Positions 16,086 to 23,057 are shown, counted from the first letter of the stretch. The stretch: DNA of 26,709 bases from Treponema sp. UBA4326 (GCA_002393835.1 DGTW01000008.1:1-26709); one strand, 5' to 3'. The notes: generated by a model not told the origin, from the letters alone. A program made the numbers and translations.

Positions 16086-16703
16086 ATGATTAATATAAAC
16101 AATTCCCAAGTCGATTCTATTTCAAAAGAATTGAATTCTAAGCAAAATGAGGGAAAATCCAATTCTACATTATATGAAATTTTCGCAAAAGCCTTATTAA
16201 ATTTGTCAGATTTATTAAGAGATTTTTCGGTTTATGAAATGGCAAATTGGATTTCTTTTTCTAACCGCTGGATAAAAAATCGAAACACACAAGACAATAC
16301 AAAGAGTTATAAAAGAGGTTCAATACTTTTCGTCGATTTAGGAGCAGATAATTTTGGACATGAACCGTCTTTTACACATCCTGCTGTCGTTCTTGATTGT
16401 AATAAACATTCGATTTTGATTGCACCTTGCAGTTCTAAAAAATATGCTAAAGGTCTTGCCGATATTGTTGATGCCACAAGAACAGACGGTTTTAACGGCA
16501 ATACAGGCATTCAAGTCGGATGTATAAGATGGGTAAGCAAGAAAAGAATTATTTCGGAATTAGGAATGATAAATAGTTCCACATTAACAAAAATAGATGA
16601 ATTTCTTTTAAAATCTATTCCAACTCATGCAAGAAAGATAATTGAAAAAGACAAAGAAATTCAACGACTACAAGAAGAAATAAAAAAATTACAAAATCCC
16701 TAG
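16086..16703 (+). CDS. PemK/MazF-like protein
   Basis: About 205 residues from an ATG at 16086; a TTG at 16050 would add twelve residues, and neither has a clear ribosome binding site. Residues ~20-75 are helical with WISFSNRWIK. The domain beginning YKRGSILFVDLGADNFGHE, followed by THPAVVLDCNKHSILIAPCSS, follows the PemK/MazF fold (RG-x-I-x-x-V-x-F-G, PAVVL, V/I-A-P-x-S). The last 25 residues are a coiled coil (EKDKEIQRLQEEIKKLQ). MazF-type proteins are ribosome-independent mRNA endonucleases. The longer helical N-terminus matches the Firmicutes branch with W..W-K before the RG motif. No antitoxin gene is adjacent; queH lies 5', and a structured small RNA unit follows directly. The codon usage is AT-richer than in queH, suggesting acquisition. 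Confidence 0.75.
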   Translation: MININNSQVDSISKELNSKQNEGKSNSTLYEIFAKALLNLSDLLRDFSVYEMANWISFSNRWIKNRNTQDNTKSYKRGSILFVDLGADNFGHEPSFTHPAVVLDCNKHSILIAPCSSKKYAKGLADIVDATRTDGFNGNTGIQVGCIRWVSKKRIISELGMINSSTLTKIDEFLLKSIPTHARKIIEKDKEIQRLQEEIKKLQNP

Positions 16704-16712
16704 TCTATTTTA

Positions 16713-16741
16713 TTGACAGCAAATAATAATGAAGCTAACAT
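16713..16741 (+). promoter_or_regulatory. promoter of candidate small RNA
   Basis: TTGACA (16713-16718), a 17-base spacer and TAACAT (16736-16741), starting within ten bases of the MazF-like stop codon. An overlapping TATAAA at 16741 is an alternative -10 with poorer spacing. Confidence 0.5.
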
Positions 16742-16747
16742 ATAAAT

Positions 16748-16830
16748 ACTGAAAGGCGTAACGCCGAATGCTCACGATTTTTCGTGATATTACTAGAGAG
16801 GACTGCTGACATTTGTTGGCAGTCTTTTTT
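16748..16830 (+). ncRNA. candidate structured small RNA or attenuator leader
   Basis: A compact unit of ~83 bases follows the promoter. It has three hairpins: GGCGTAACGCC, CACGA-TTTT-TCGTG, and GACTGC (16801-16806) with GCAGTC (16819-16824) followed by seven T, an intrinsic terminator. A 13-codon ORF (MLTIFRDITREDC) begins between the first and second hairpin, so a peptide-controlled attenuator is possible as well as a free RNA. The next gene has its own promoter (TTTACG, 17 bases, TATAAT at 16866-16871). No known RNA family was recognised. Confidence 0.45.
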
Positions 16831-16915
16831 TATTTCTTTCTGTTTACGACTTTTACACGGAACGGTATAATTAATAATGGTTTAATATCATACTAAATAT
16901 TTTCAAGGAGCTTTT

Positions 16916-17638
16916 ATGTTTTGCAAAAATTGCGGAAATGAAATTGCAGATGATGCTTTGTTTTGCCCTAAGTGTGGAACCAAATTAATTGATTCCACTC
17001 TGTTTAATAATGACAATGGACATGAAAATGAAGCAATAATAGGGTTTGTTTTAGGCCTCATAAGTTTATTATTCGGTGTTACCATAATCATACCTATTTT
17101 GGGAATTTATTTCAGCAATAAAGGAAAGAATTCTTCAAAAGCAACTTTTGCAAAAGCAGGAAAAATTCTTTCTATTCTTTCTCTACTTCCTGCGATACTT
17201 CTCCTTGCATTCATAATTATACCTGATATTGGTGTTACAGCAACAAAGATTGTTGGTAATAACAATGTTGGAACAAATTCAACAATTCCTATGGCTAACG
17301 AGTATAAAACAGAATCTAAAGAAATACTTGATTGGTATACTTCACTCGGCCTTATTAAAACAAAAACAATGGAAAATAATCCTTCAAACATCCAAGTTGA
17401 TGTCGTTCTTGGATATAATATAAATGATAAACCAGCTTCAAATGAAATTGAACAAAAATCAGACAAAATAAAAAAATTTTTAACGCAATATTTTACACAA
17501 AAAACAAGCGAAGACCTTCGTCCACAAAATGAAGAAAATTTAAAAATTGAAATTCTAAATGGAATTAATGATTCTATTTTATCATCATCAAAAATAAAAG
17601 ATGTTCGCTTTATGCAATTTGATGTAATAAAACAGTAA
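16916..17638 (+). CDS. zinc-ribbon membrane protein with FliL-like C-terminal domain
   Basis: 240 residues with AAGGAG six bases before the ATG. Residues 3-20 are a zinc ribbon (C3xxC6 and C17xxC20 in FCPKCG), followed by a polar linker. Two transmembrane segments (~40-64 and ~83-106) are separated by a short basic loop, as in DUF4190-type proteins. After a polar linker, residues ~155-240 read as a FliL-type domain: VDVVLGYNIN, then a helix with SDKIKKFLTQYFTQKTSEDL, then EENLKIEILNGINDSIL and KIKDVRFMQFDVI. FliL is a stator-associated protein next to the flagellar motor. The topology predicts a cytoplasmic ribbon, but the side of the FliL-like domain depends on helix count. No flagellar genes flank it, and the function is unknown. 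Confidence 0.75.
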   Translation: MFCKNCGNEIADDALFCPKCGTKLIDSTLFNNDNGHENEAIIGFVLGLISLLFGVTIIIPILGIYFSNKGKNSSKATFAKAGKILSILSLLPAILLLAFIIIPDIGVTATKIVGNNNVGTNSTIPMANEYKTESKEILDWYTSLGLIKTKTMENNPSNIQVDVVLGYNINDKPASNEIEQKSDKIKKFLTQYFTQKTSEDLRPQNEENLKIEILNGINDSILSSSKIKDVRFMQFDVIKQ

Positions 17639-17646
17639 CTGCGTTA

Positions 17647-17842
17647 GGGATTGTAGCAGCGGCGTTAGCCGTACCGCTTGCGGTATGGAGCGATAGCGGA
17701 ACTGCGGAAAGCCCGACAGCAAAAAGCAAAACAATTGCTTTGCTTACAGGGCGACATGGATGTCGCCTTGCATTATAAAGACAACTAATTCCGCGACAAC
17801 CTTTAGGTTGTCGTAACGACAAGGATGTCGCTGAACGCCCTA
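17647..17842 (+). repeat. modular palindromic repeat, copy upstream of argC
   Basis: Head GGGATTGTAG (17647-17656) is followed by GCGGCGTTAGCCG, hairpin TACCGC-ttg-GCGGTA, the shared block GGAAAGCCCG, and a loosely paired AGCAAA/TTTGCT arm. From ~17750 come further perfect hairpins (GGCGACATGGATGTCGCC; CGACAACCT with AGGTTGTCG), enclosed by AGGGCG (17750) and CGCCCT (17837). The element fills the gap between the zinc-ribbon gene and argC and has no open frame of note. Confidence 0.7.
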
Positions 17843-17877
17843 ATATAAAATAAATTCTAGCCACAAAGGAGCAAAAA

Positions 17878-18822
17878 ATGGCATATAAGATTTTCATTGA
17901 TGGAAAAGAAGGAACGACAGGTCTCAAAATTTACGAGCGATTTGAGAAGCGCACGGACATTGAGATTCTTTTGATTGATGAGGAGAAGCGAAAGGATCCG
18001 GCTGAACGCGCTAAGATGATTAACGCTTCGGATTTTACTTTCCTTTGTTTGCCGGATGCGGCTTCTATCGAGGCTGTTTCACTTTGCACGAATCCAAAAG
18101 TTCGCATTATCGATGCTTCTACGGCTCACCGCACAAACCCGGACTGGGCTTACGGCTTCCCGGAACTTTCGGCTGAGCACCGCGCTCGAATCGAAAAATC
18201 TAACCGTGTCGCAGGTCCTGGATGCTATGCTTCGGGATTTGCTTCAATTTGTTATCCTTTGGTCTCTCGCGGAATCATGTCGCCTGATTATCCTGTTGTC
18301 TGTCATGCAGTTTCTGGCTATTCTGGTGCCGGCAAAAAGGCAATCGCCCAGTACGAAGCTCCAAACCGTAACCCGGAGCTTGATTCACCACGTCTTTACG
18401 CCCTCACTCAGGAGCACAAGCATCTTCCGGAAATGATGAAGGTCTCTGGTCTCAACTATAAGCCGATTTTCAATCCTTATGTCTGCGATTATTTCCAAGG
18501 AATGACTGTCACGGTCTCTCTCCATGCCCGCCTTTTGGAAAAAAAGCTCACCGCAAAGGAAATCGCCGAAGTCTTCAAAGAGCATTATGACGGCTGTAAG
18601 TTCGTAAAGGCAACTGACTTCATGGGCGAAGGCATTTTGACCGAAAGCTTTATCCCTGCAAACACTCTGGCCGGAACAAACAACATGCAGATTTTCGTCT
18701 GCGGCAACGACGAGCGAATCGTTATCACAAGCCGTTTCGACAACCTTGGCAAAGGTGCCAGCGGTGCGGCCGTCCAGTGCATGAACATTATGATGGGAAT
18801 TGACGAAGGAACAGGTCTGTAA
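17878..18822 (+). CDS. argC: N-acetyl-gamma-glutamyl-phosphate reductase (type 2)
   Basis: 314 residues, the length of the short (type 2) ArgC class; AAAGGAG precedes the ATG. It performs the NADPH-dependent reduction of N-acetylglutamyl-5-phosphate to the semialdehyde, the third step of arginine synthesis, in the cytoplasm. Landmarks are IDGKEGTTGLKIYERF (nucleotide-binding loop), FLCLPDAAS, STAHRTNPDWAYGFPEL, the catalytic cysteine C116 in GPGCYASGF, HAVSGYSGAGKKA and the C-terminal NLGKGASGAAVQCMNI. The gene stands alone between two palindromic repeats. argA lies 2.1 kb further on the same strand, but four accessory genes or remnants separate them. No arginine-repressor operator was recognised upstream. 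Confidence 0.96.
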   Translation: MAYKIFIDGKEGTTGLKIYERFEKRTDIEILLIDEEKRKDPAERAKMINASDFTFLCLPDAASIEAVSLCTNPKVRIIDASTAHRTNPDWAYGFPELSAEHRARIEKSNRVAGPGCYASGFASICYPLVSRGIMSPDYPVVCHAVSGYSGAGKKAIAQYEAPNRNPELDSPRLYALTQEHKHLPEMMKVSGLNYKPIFNPYVCDYFQGMTVTVSLHARLLEKKLTAKEIAEVFKEHYDGCKFVKATDFMGEGILTESFIPANTLAGTNNMQIFVCGNDERIVITSRFDNLGKGASGAAVQCMNIMMGIDEGTGL

Positions 18823-18829
18823 GAGTTAG

Positions 18830-18991
18830 GAATTAGGAGTGAGAAGTTAGGAGTTTTTTGGAGGCTCCCCACGCAAGCGTGGGTCGGGCTTTCCGTGGTT
18901 CCGCACTAACCGTGCTCCATTCCTCCGCTACGCTTCGCGGGCACTCTCGTTGTCGTGCCCGTTCGAACGGCTTCGCCGCCACTACAATCCC
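18830..18991 (-). repeat. modular palindromic repeat, inverted copy after argC
   Basis: Reading the minus strand, GGGATTGTAG (18991-18982), GGCGGCGAAGCCG, a GGGCAC/GTGCCC hairpin, the GGAATGGAGCACGG block shared with the degraded copy at ~1830, GGAAAGCCCG, and a terminal CCCACGC-TT-GCGTGGG hairpin. On its argC side (18827-18855) are short direct repeats of GTTAGGA. Opposite orientation to the copies at 17647 and 26216. Confidence 0.7.
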
Positions 18992-19021
18992 TAGCCCGTG
19001 AAAGCTCGCAGGGAAGAATAT

Positions 19022-19035
19022 AACTATCGATAGTT
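19022..19035. repeat. perfect palindrome AACTATCGATAGTT
   Basis: A 14-bp perfect palindrome followed by TTTT on the plus strand, 8 bases past the stop of the minus-strand gene at 19044. It may act as a weak terminator. Most symmetric member of the short palindrome family. Confidence 0.55.
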
Positions 19036-19043
19036 TTTATAAA

Positions 19044-19502
19044 TCAACCGGCATCTTGAATGATTTCGCCAGCTTTCCAACATTCATAAATATATTGCCG
19101 TGACTGATAAAAAAAATCTGTATTGTAATTAGAAATAGCCTTACTTATCCATGAATTGTAAACATTCCAAAGCGTTTCTGTGATAAAATCAATGCTTTCG
19201 TTGTCTCCGCAAATATCTTCTATAAGTCGTTCATAGACTTCACCTATCGTCCAATAATCAGGAACTTCGTAACGACATGAAGCGATGTTATCAAAACTTC
19301 CGTTAGTTAGCGATTTCATTTCAATGATTTCATTTGCTATTTTTTCAATCGGCTCACAATGAAGGACATCAGCATCTTTGTAAATTCGGGTGACAAAATC
19401 TTTCCCCAACGAAGACACAACAAAAGAACGCTCCTGTCTGAGATTTCTCCCGACATATTCAATCAAGCTGCATGTATAAAAAAGCGAATTGTTATTTTTC
19501 AT
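19044..19502 (-). CDS. partner protein of DUF3990 gene, antitoxin candidate
   Basis: 152 residues. The start overlaps the end of the DUF3990 gene by 11 bases (19492-19502), so the two are translated together. The N-terminus FYTCSLIEYVGRNLRQERSFVVSSLGKDF, the middle DADVLHCEPIEKIANE and the segment RYEVPDYWTIGEVYERLIEDI match, from memory, a recurrent uncharacterised family sitting beside DUF3990 genes in gut anaerobes; I know no functional name. The fixed pairing suggests an antitoxin or regulator, which is inference. A short palindromic repeat (19295-19308) is embedded in frame, encoding L-T-N-G-S-F between IIEMKS and DNIAS. Confidence 0.7.
   Translation of the reverse strand: MKNNNSLFYTCSLIEYVGRNLRQERSFVVSSLGKDFVTRIYKDADVLHCEPIEKIANEIIEMKSLTNGSFDNIASCRYEVPDYWTIGEVYERLIEDICGDNESIDFITETLWNVYNSWISKAISNYNTDFFYQSRQYIYECWKAGEIIQDAG
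19295..19308. repeat. AACTNNCGNTAGTT palindrome inside DUF3990 partner gene
   Basis: AACTTCCGTTAGTT on the plus strand; read on the coding (minus) strand it encodes L-T-N-G-S, the same frame as in queH and the ATPase gene. Confidence 0.5.
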
Positions 19503-19968
19503 CGTAGACCTCGTAAGCCGTTTTGAAAGAAATTGTCTGCAATGCCCGCGCAGTATGAAAACTTATCTGATGTGTTGGTTTTTTGAAGCGTGCAAGTTCC
19601 CAAAATGCAGAACGAGAAATCTTTCCATCAACAAAATTCTGGATATAGTTGAAAATCGTATCATTAGCCATTGGCCCCTCAACAATGTCAAAATCATGCG
19701 ATTTTCCACTTCGACAAGCAACGATAAAATCAAGCCATTCTTCTGTCATTTCGGGAAAAGAAAGAACCTTTAAATTCGGATTCGGCATGTAAATATATTC
19801 ATTCATAATACCCTTACCGTTAAATCGAATAGCCCAACGTTTAGCCTGCTCCATAAGAATCGTACAATAAAAGCCAAAATAAAAATCCTTATTGAACCGT
19901 GCTATTCGGATTTCTGGAGATTTTACAATTTCTTTGCTTCCGTGATAGAGAATTTTCGCTTCTGACAT
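19492..19968 (-). CDS. DUF3990 protein, ADP-ribosyltransferase-fold toxin candidate
   Basis: 158 residues. ILYHGSKEIVKSPEI opens the protein, followed by R-x-x-KDFYFGFYCTILMEQAKRWA and a YIYMPNPNLKVLSF strand. This is the DUF3990 pattern (YHGS ... KDFG-x-GFY-x-T ... QA-x-x-WA), placed by Pfam in the ADP-ribosyl clan, where H of YHG and Y of GFY resemble the H-Y-E type NAD-binding site. The canonical KDFGxGFY reads KDFYFGFY here. Whether it modifies a target in trans is not shown by sequence. First gene of a two-gene minus-strand unit. A TATAAT (19980-19975) ends seven bases before the ATG with no ribosome binding site, suggesting a leaderless message. Confidence 0.75.
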   Translation of the reverse strand: MSEAKILYHGSKEIVKSPEIRIARFNKDFYFGFYCTILMEQAKRWAIRFNGKGIMNEYIYMPNPNLKVLSFPEMTEEWLDFIVACRSGKSHDFDIVEGPMANDTIFNYIQNFVDGKISRSAFWELARFKKPTHQISFHTARALQTISFKTAYEVYDEK

Positions 19969-20063
19969 GGGATAATTATAGTGTATTTTTGATTAAATTG
20001 CGAATGGAATTAATATTTGATATTAAAATTGTTAAAATTCTAAATTAGATGTTTATAAAATAA

Positions 20064-20103
20064 AAACACTACCGCACATTATAGCTAACGAACGATAGTG
20101 TTT
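20064..20103 (-). terminator. terminator of the P13-like pseudogene
   Basis: AACACTA (20065-20071) pairs with TAGTGTT (20096-20102). Read on the minus strand the stem is followed by TTTATTTTA. The 18-bp palindrome variant lies in its arm. Confidence 0.6.
20083..20100. repeat. long-form palindrome in terminator
   Basis: AGCTAACGAACGATAGTG, the 18-bp variant of the AACTNNCGNTAGTT family with one changed base near each end. Confidence 0.45.
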
Positions 20104-20119
20104 GTTTTACTAAGTATTT

Positions 20120-20565
20120 CTACCAAGAAATCTTATACGACACCTGAGAAACAATACCATCCTGAGCAGGAGCAAGAGCAATATTCAAGCCGTCATATTT
20201 TCCGTCCATACCAAGTTTTGCCTGTTTGTGATAGAAGCAAGGTCGAATAAAACCATAGAGCCAAGAAGCACCTATCAGGCCGAGTCCCGTTCCAACCATA
20301 CCTGCATTGTAAGTAGTTTCACGCTCTTTATTACCATATCCATTAGTAGATGTTTTTTCATCACCAATACTTCCATAAATGAAACAATATAAACCAAAAC
20401 CTTCTACAACTGTCATAAAAAGACCATCGCCCCAATGACCATGTGTATAAGACCGAGACCAAAAAGCATATTCTGAAATCCCATTCCGACTCTTTCACCA
20501 GTCGTATAATCATAAGCTGATTTTACAACTTCACCCCTTGCATTTACGACCTTGCCCTGATAGAA
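20120..20565 (-). pseudogene. P13-like membrane protein gene, 5' truncated and frameshifted
   Basis: Reading the minus strand, a frame from the junction at ~20565 gives FYQGKVVNARGEVV, then MGFQNMLFGLG. There the sense moves to a second frame that continues SYTHGHWGDGLFMTVVEGFG and runs to the TAA at 20120. A one-base deletion near 20450 explains the shift. The composite resembles the P13/TM2-like spirochaetal family (L-x-F-G-x-G-S-x-x-x-G-x-x-x-G-D followed by a glycine-rich membrane hairpin). The end is a beta-like tail (GLNIALAPAQDGIVSQVSYKISW). The N-terminal export signal is missing, because at ~20557-20566 the sequence changes abruptly into part of an XRE gene on the other strand. The remaining 98-codon open piece starting at M (20416) is unlikely to be functional. 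Confidence 0.7.
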
Positions 20566-20751
20566 GTTGGGAAAAATTTTCCATCACTACAAATGCTTGA
20601 AAAAATTGCCTATGCGTTGAATATTGATGCTTTGGATTTATTTGATAAAAATTGCCTTGCTCTTATAGATTCAAAAACTTTACAAAAAAAACTTATTTCA
20701 TCACTTGTTAATGTCGTGAATGAGAATTTTAATGAATACAGTTTAATTTAA
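20557..20751 (+). pseudogene. C-terminal fragment of an XRE-family regulator
   Basis: The frame reads LIEVGKNFPSLQMLEKIAYA, then LNIDALDLFDK, then a helical tail to TAA at 20749-20751. It aligns with residues ~40-100 of the intact XRE protein at 1450-1752 (IESGRYFPSLPMLRQIAKAL, DSLDLFDK). The first two helices and the start codon are absent: the upstream sequence belongs to the P13-like gene on the opposite strand. The break lies at the CTGATAGAAG segment, which makes sense in both genes. Confidence 0.75.
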
Positions 20752-20927
20752 ACAAAATCAAACATTCTCTTTCTTAAGAACATCCATATCCAGCATATCA
20801 TACGACTTCGCCACTTCCTGGGAGAAGATTTTTCGCAAATCATACTCTGAAAAAATAATACTTTCAATCTTCTTGCATTTATAAAGAAATAACGACAATA
20901 ATATATAGAAGAAAAAAGGGAGCCAAA
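20752..20927. other. short gap before argA, possible gene remnant
   Basis: On the minus strand from about 20900 down to a stop at 20758 a frame reads CKKIESIIFSEYDLRKIF and on to DMLDMDVLKKENV. It looks like a protein C-terminus but has no start or ribosome binding site of its own. It may be a remnant associated with the truncated XRE gene; low certainty. Confidence 0.25.
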
Positions 20928-22319
20928 ATGAACAATAGTCCAATCCTCGAAAAAGCAGAGCGAATCCGTGATGTCATTCGCTACATTAAACGATTCAAGA
21001 ATGCGACTGTCGTGATTTATCTTGACGATGACATCATTGACTCACCGCTCTTTGTGAGCCATATCCGCGACATTGCACTGATTCATCAGGCAGGGTTGCA
21101 GGTAATTCTTGTGCCTGGTGCGCGAAGAAAGATTGACGAATATCTTTCCAAAAACGGAATTTCCTGGACTTATGAAAACGGAATCCGAATCACGCCGAGC
21201 GAGGCAATGCCTTTGATTAAGAATGCAGCCTTCGATGCGGCGAATGTGGTTATGACAAGCCTTGCCGGAGAAAATCTTACGGCCGTCATCGGGAACTGGG
21301 TTCGAGCTCGAGGAAAAGGCGTTCTCAGCGGAGTGGATTTCGCAACAGCCGGAGAAATCGACAAACTTGACGACAACACGATAAAGACAATCCTTGACAA
21401 CGGGTTCATTCCGATTTTTCCTTGCATCGGCTGGAGCCTGAACGGTAAGCCCTACAACATTTCTTCCGCAGAACTCGCCTCTCAAATTGCGACACATTTA
21501 CATGCCGACAAACTTTTCTTTCTTCTTCCTGATGCCGAGCTTTCCGAAAAATTTTTTGTGATTCCCAAAGATTTCGGACTTTCCCCAGAGGGCTGTGTTC
21601 CAGCAATGAATATTGAGGAAGTTGATGAGTTTTTAAAAGAAAATTCATCAGATAAAGAAGATAAACTGGCTGCTACAGACAAAAATTCCCCAAACAATCC
21701 TGCCGCATCATCAAATAATAAAAAGATACTCTCAATGCTTCAGCTAGCAAAAAAATCAGTTGTTTCTGGCGTTACACGAGTTCACATCCTAAACGGCTCA
21801 ATCGAAGGCGCTCTCCCCTGTGAAATTTTCAGTGATTTTGGTTCAGGAACAATGGTATATAAATCAAATTACGGTAAATTCCGGGCAATGCGACGGGAAG
21901 ACATTTCTGCCGTCCTTTCCCTCATGCGCCCCTTTGTTAAAAAGGAAATTCTGCTGCCTCGCACCGAAACACAGATGGAATCTGAATACAATGACTTCAT
22001 TGTATATGAACTGGATGGTGCTGTTCGTGCCTGTGCCGCACTTCACATTTATGATCGCAGTCAGGCAGAAATCGCAGCCCTTGCCGTCGATGAAAGTTGC
22101 GCCCACATCGGAATCGGCCCCAAAATGATTGAATATCTGATTGAAAAGGCAAAAACAGTTGCAATCGAAAGCGTTTTTATTCTCACAACGCAAACGGCCG
22201 ATTGGTTTGAAAAACAGGGCTTTATCTCAGATAAAATCGAAACTCTACCGGAAAAACGTCGTGAAAAATGGAATCCGCAACGAGGTTCAAAACTTTTCCG
22301 ACTGAGGCTTAAAAATTAG
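20928..22319 (+). CDS. argA: amino-acid N-acetyltransferase (N-acetylglutamate synthase)
   Basis: 463 residues; AGGGAG precedes the ATG. Two-domain ArgA. An amino-acid-kinase-like domain (~1-235; VVIYLDDDIIDSPLFVSHI, LVPGARRKIDEYL, NGFIPIFPCIGWSLNGKPYN, SAELASQIATHLHADKLFFL) is the arginine-binding regulatory part in E. coli ArgA. A GNAT acetyltransferase domain (~310-463; FRAMRREDISAVLSLMRP, AALHIYDRSQAEIAALAVD, then HIGIGPKMIEYL for acetyl-CoA, and VFILTTQTADWFEKQGF) follows. It makes N-acetylglutamate from glutamate and acetyl-CoA, the first step of arginine synthesis. Between the domains is a Ser/Asn/Lys-rich linker (~240-265) absent from E. coli ArgA. A strong terminator follows, then the long noncoding region. 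Confidence 0.95.
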   Translation: MNNSPILEKAERIRDVIRYIKRFKNATVVIYLDDDIIDSPLFVSHIRDIALIHQAGLQVILVPGARRKIDEYLSKNGISWTYENGIRITPSEAMPLIKNAAFDAANVVMTSLAGENLTAVIGNWVRARGKGVLSGVDFATAGEIDKLDDNTIKTILDNGFIPIFPCIGWSLNGKPYNISSAELASQIATHLHADKLFFLLPDAELSEKFFVIPKDFGLSPEGCVPAMNIEEVDEFLKENSSDKEDKLAATDKNSPNNPAASSNNKKILSMLQLAKKSVVSGVTRVHILNGSIEGALPCEIFSDFGSGTMVYKSNYGKFRAMRREDISAVLSLMRPFVKKEILLPRTETQMESEYNDFIVYELDGAVRACAALHIYDRSQAEIAALAVDESCAHIGIGPKMIEYLIEKAKTVAIESVFILTTQTADWFEKQGFISDKIETLPEKRREKWNPQRGSKLFRLRLKN

Positions 22320-22355
22320 AAAGCAAAAACAGCTTTTTTCTGCAAGTCTAATAAA

Positions 22356-22405
22356 CAGGCAAGCATCTGGAATCCTTTCCATATAAATGCTTGCCTGCTT
22401 TTTTT
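22356..22405 (+). terminator. strong intrinsic terminator of argA
   Basis: CAGGCAAGCAT (22356-22366) pairs perfectly with ATGCTTGCCTG (22387-22397), followed by C and seven T. Confidence 0.9.
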
Positions 22406-22562
22406 CCAACAACAGAATCAACACAATCCAGCACACATTATAAAATTCTTTCATTAAAAAAGACTTCCTTTCAAAAAGGGCTTATTAAAATCGCAGGCTT
22501 CTTGTTACACGATTTCTTTTTTCCACTCTTATATTACTTTCAAATATAAAATGAAAAATTCA

Positions 22563-22576
22563 AATATTCGTTAGTT
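22563..22576. repeat. partial AACTNNCGNTAGTT palindrome
   Basis: AATATTCGTTAGTT; the right half matches, the left half differs at two bases. Confidence 0.35.
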
Positions 22577-22752
22577 AGGATAAACCATGATAATAGTTGC
22601 AAAAAGTAAAATTCAACCAACCTTTAGTTAATAAAATTGAAGAGAGTAACACAACAATAAAATAATGAATCACCGTTCGTTTTTTAAATGCTTTATCAAA
22701 ATGGCAGCTACCTTAAACTCACTATCGCTAGGCTGTAAACTATCAAATCTGC

Positions 22753-22768
22753 TGTTTCACGTGAAATA
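22753..22768. promoter_or_regulatory. parS-like site 1
   Basis: TGTTTCACGTGAAATA: the only copy with the central CACGTG of the classical parS consensus; one mismatch near the 3' end. Confidence 0.75.
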
Positions 22769-22852
22769 ATGAGGTGAAGAAGAGAGTCTGTATTATATTT
22801 AATAAAAAACTAATTATGACAAACGAAAGATTCCATGCTTTTTTAATTAATA

Positions 22853-22868
22853 TGTTTCACATGAAACA
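22853..22868. promoter_or_regulatory. parS-like site 2
   Basis: TGTTTCACATGAAACA, exactly 100 bases after site 1. Differs from consensus only at one central base. Confidence 0.75.
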
Positions 22869-22985
22869 AGAAAGAAAAGCAAATTATGGATTTGTCTTAC
22901 TATAATCAGAATAAATAATTTTTGAACGATTTCTCATTTTTTTTATTTACAAACATCTGTTCTGCAACAATAATTAAGACATCCG

Positions 22986-23001
22986 GGTTTCACATGAAAC
23001 A
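22986..23001. promoter_or_regulatory. parS-like site 3
   Basis: GGTTTCACATGAAACA; the 14-bp core is intact. Confidence 0.7.
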
Positions 23002-23057
23002 CGAGAATATACCTTTTTCATTGCTCAATAAAGAAAGAAGCGCTGAAAAGATAAAAA

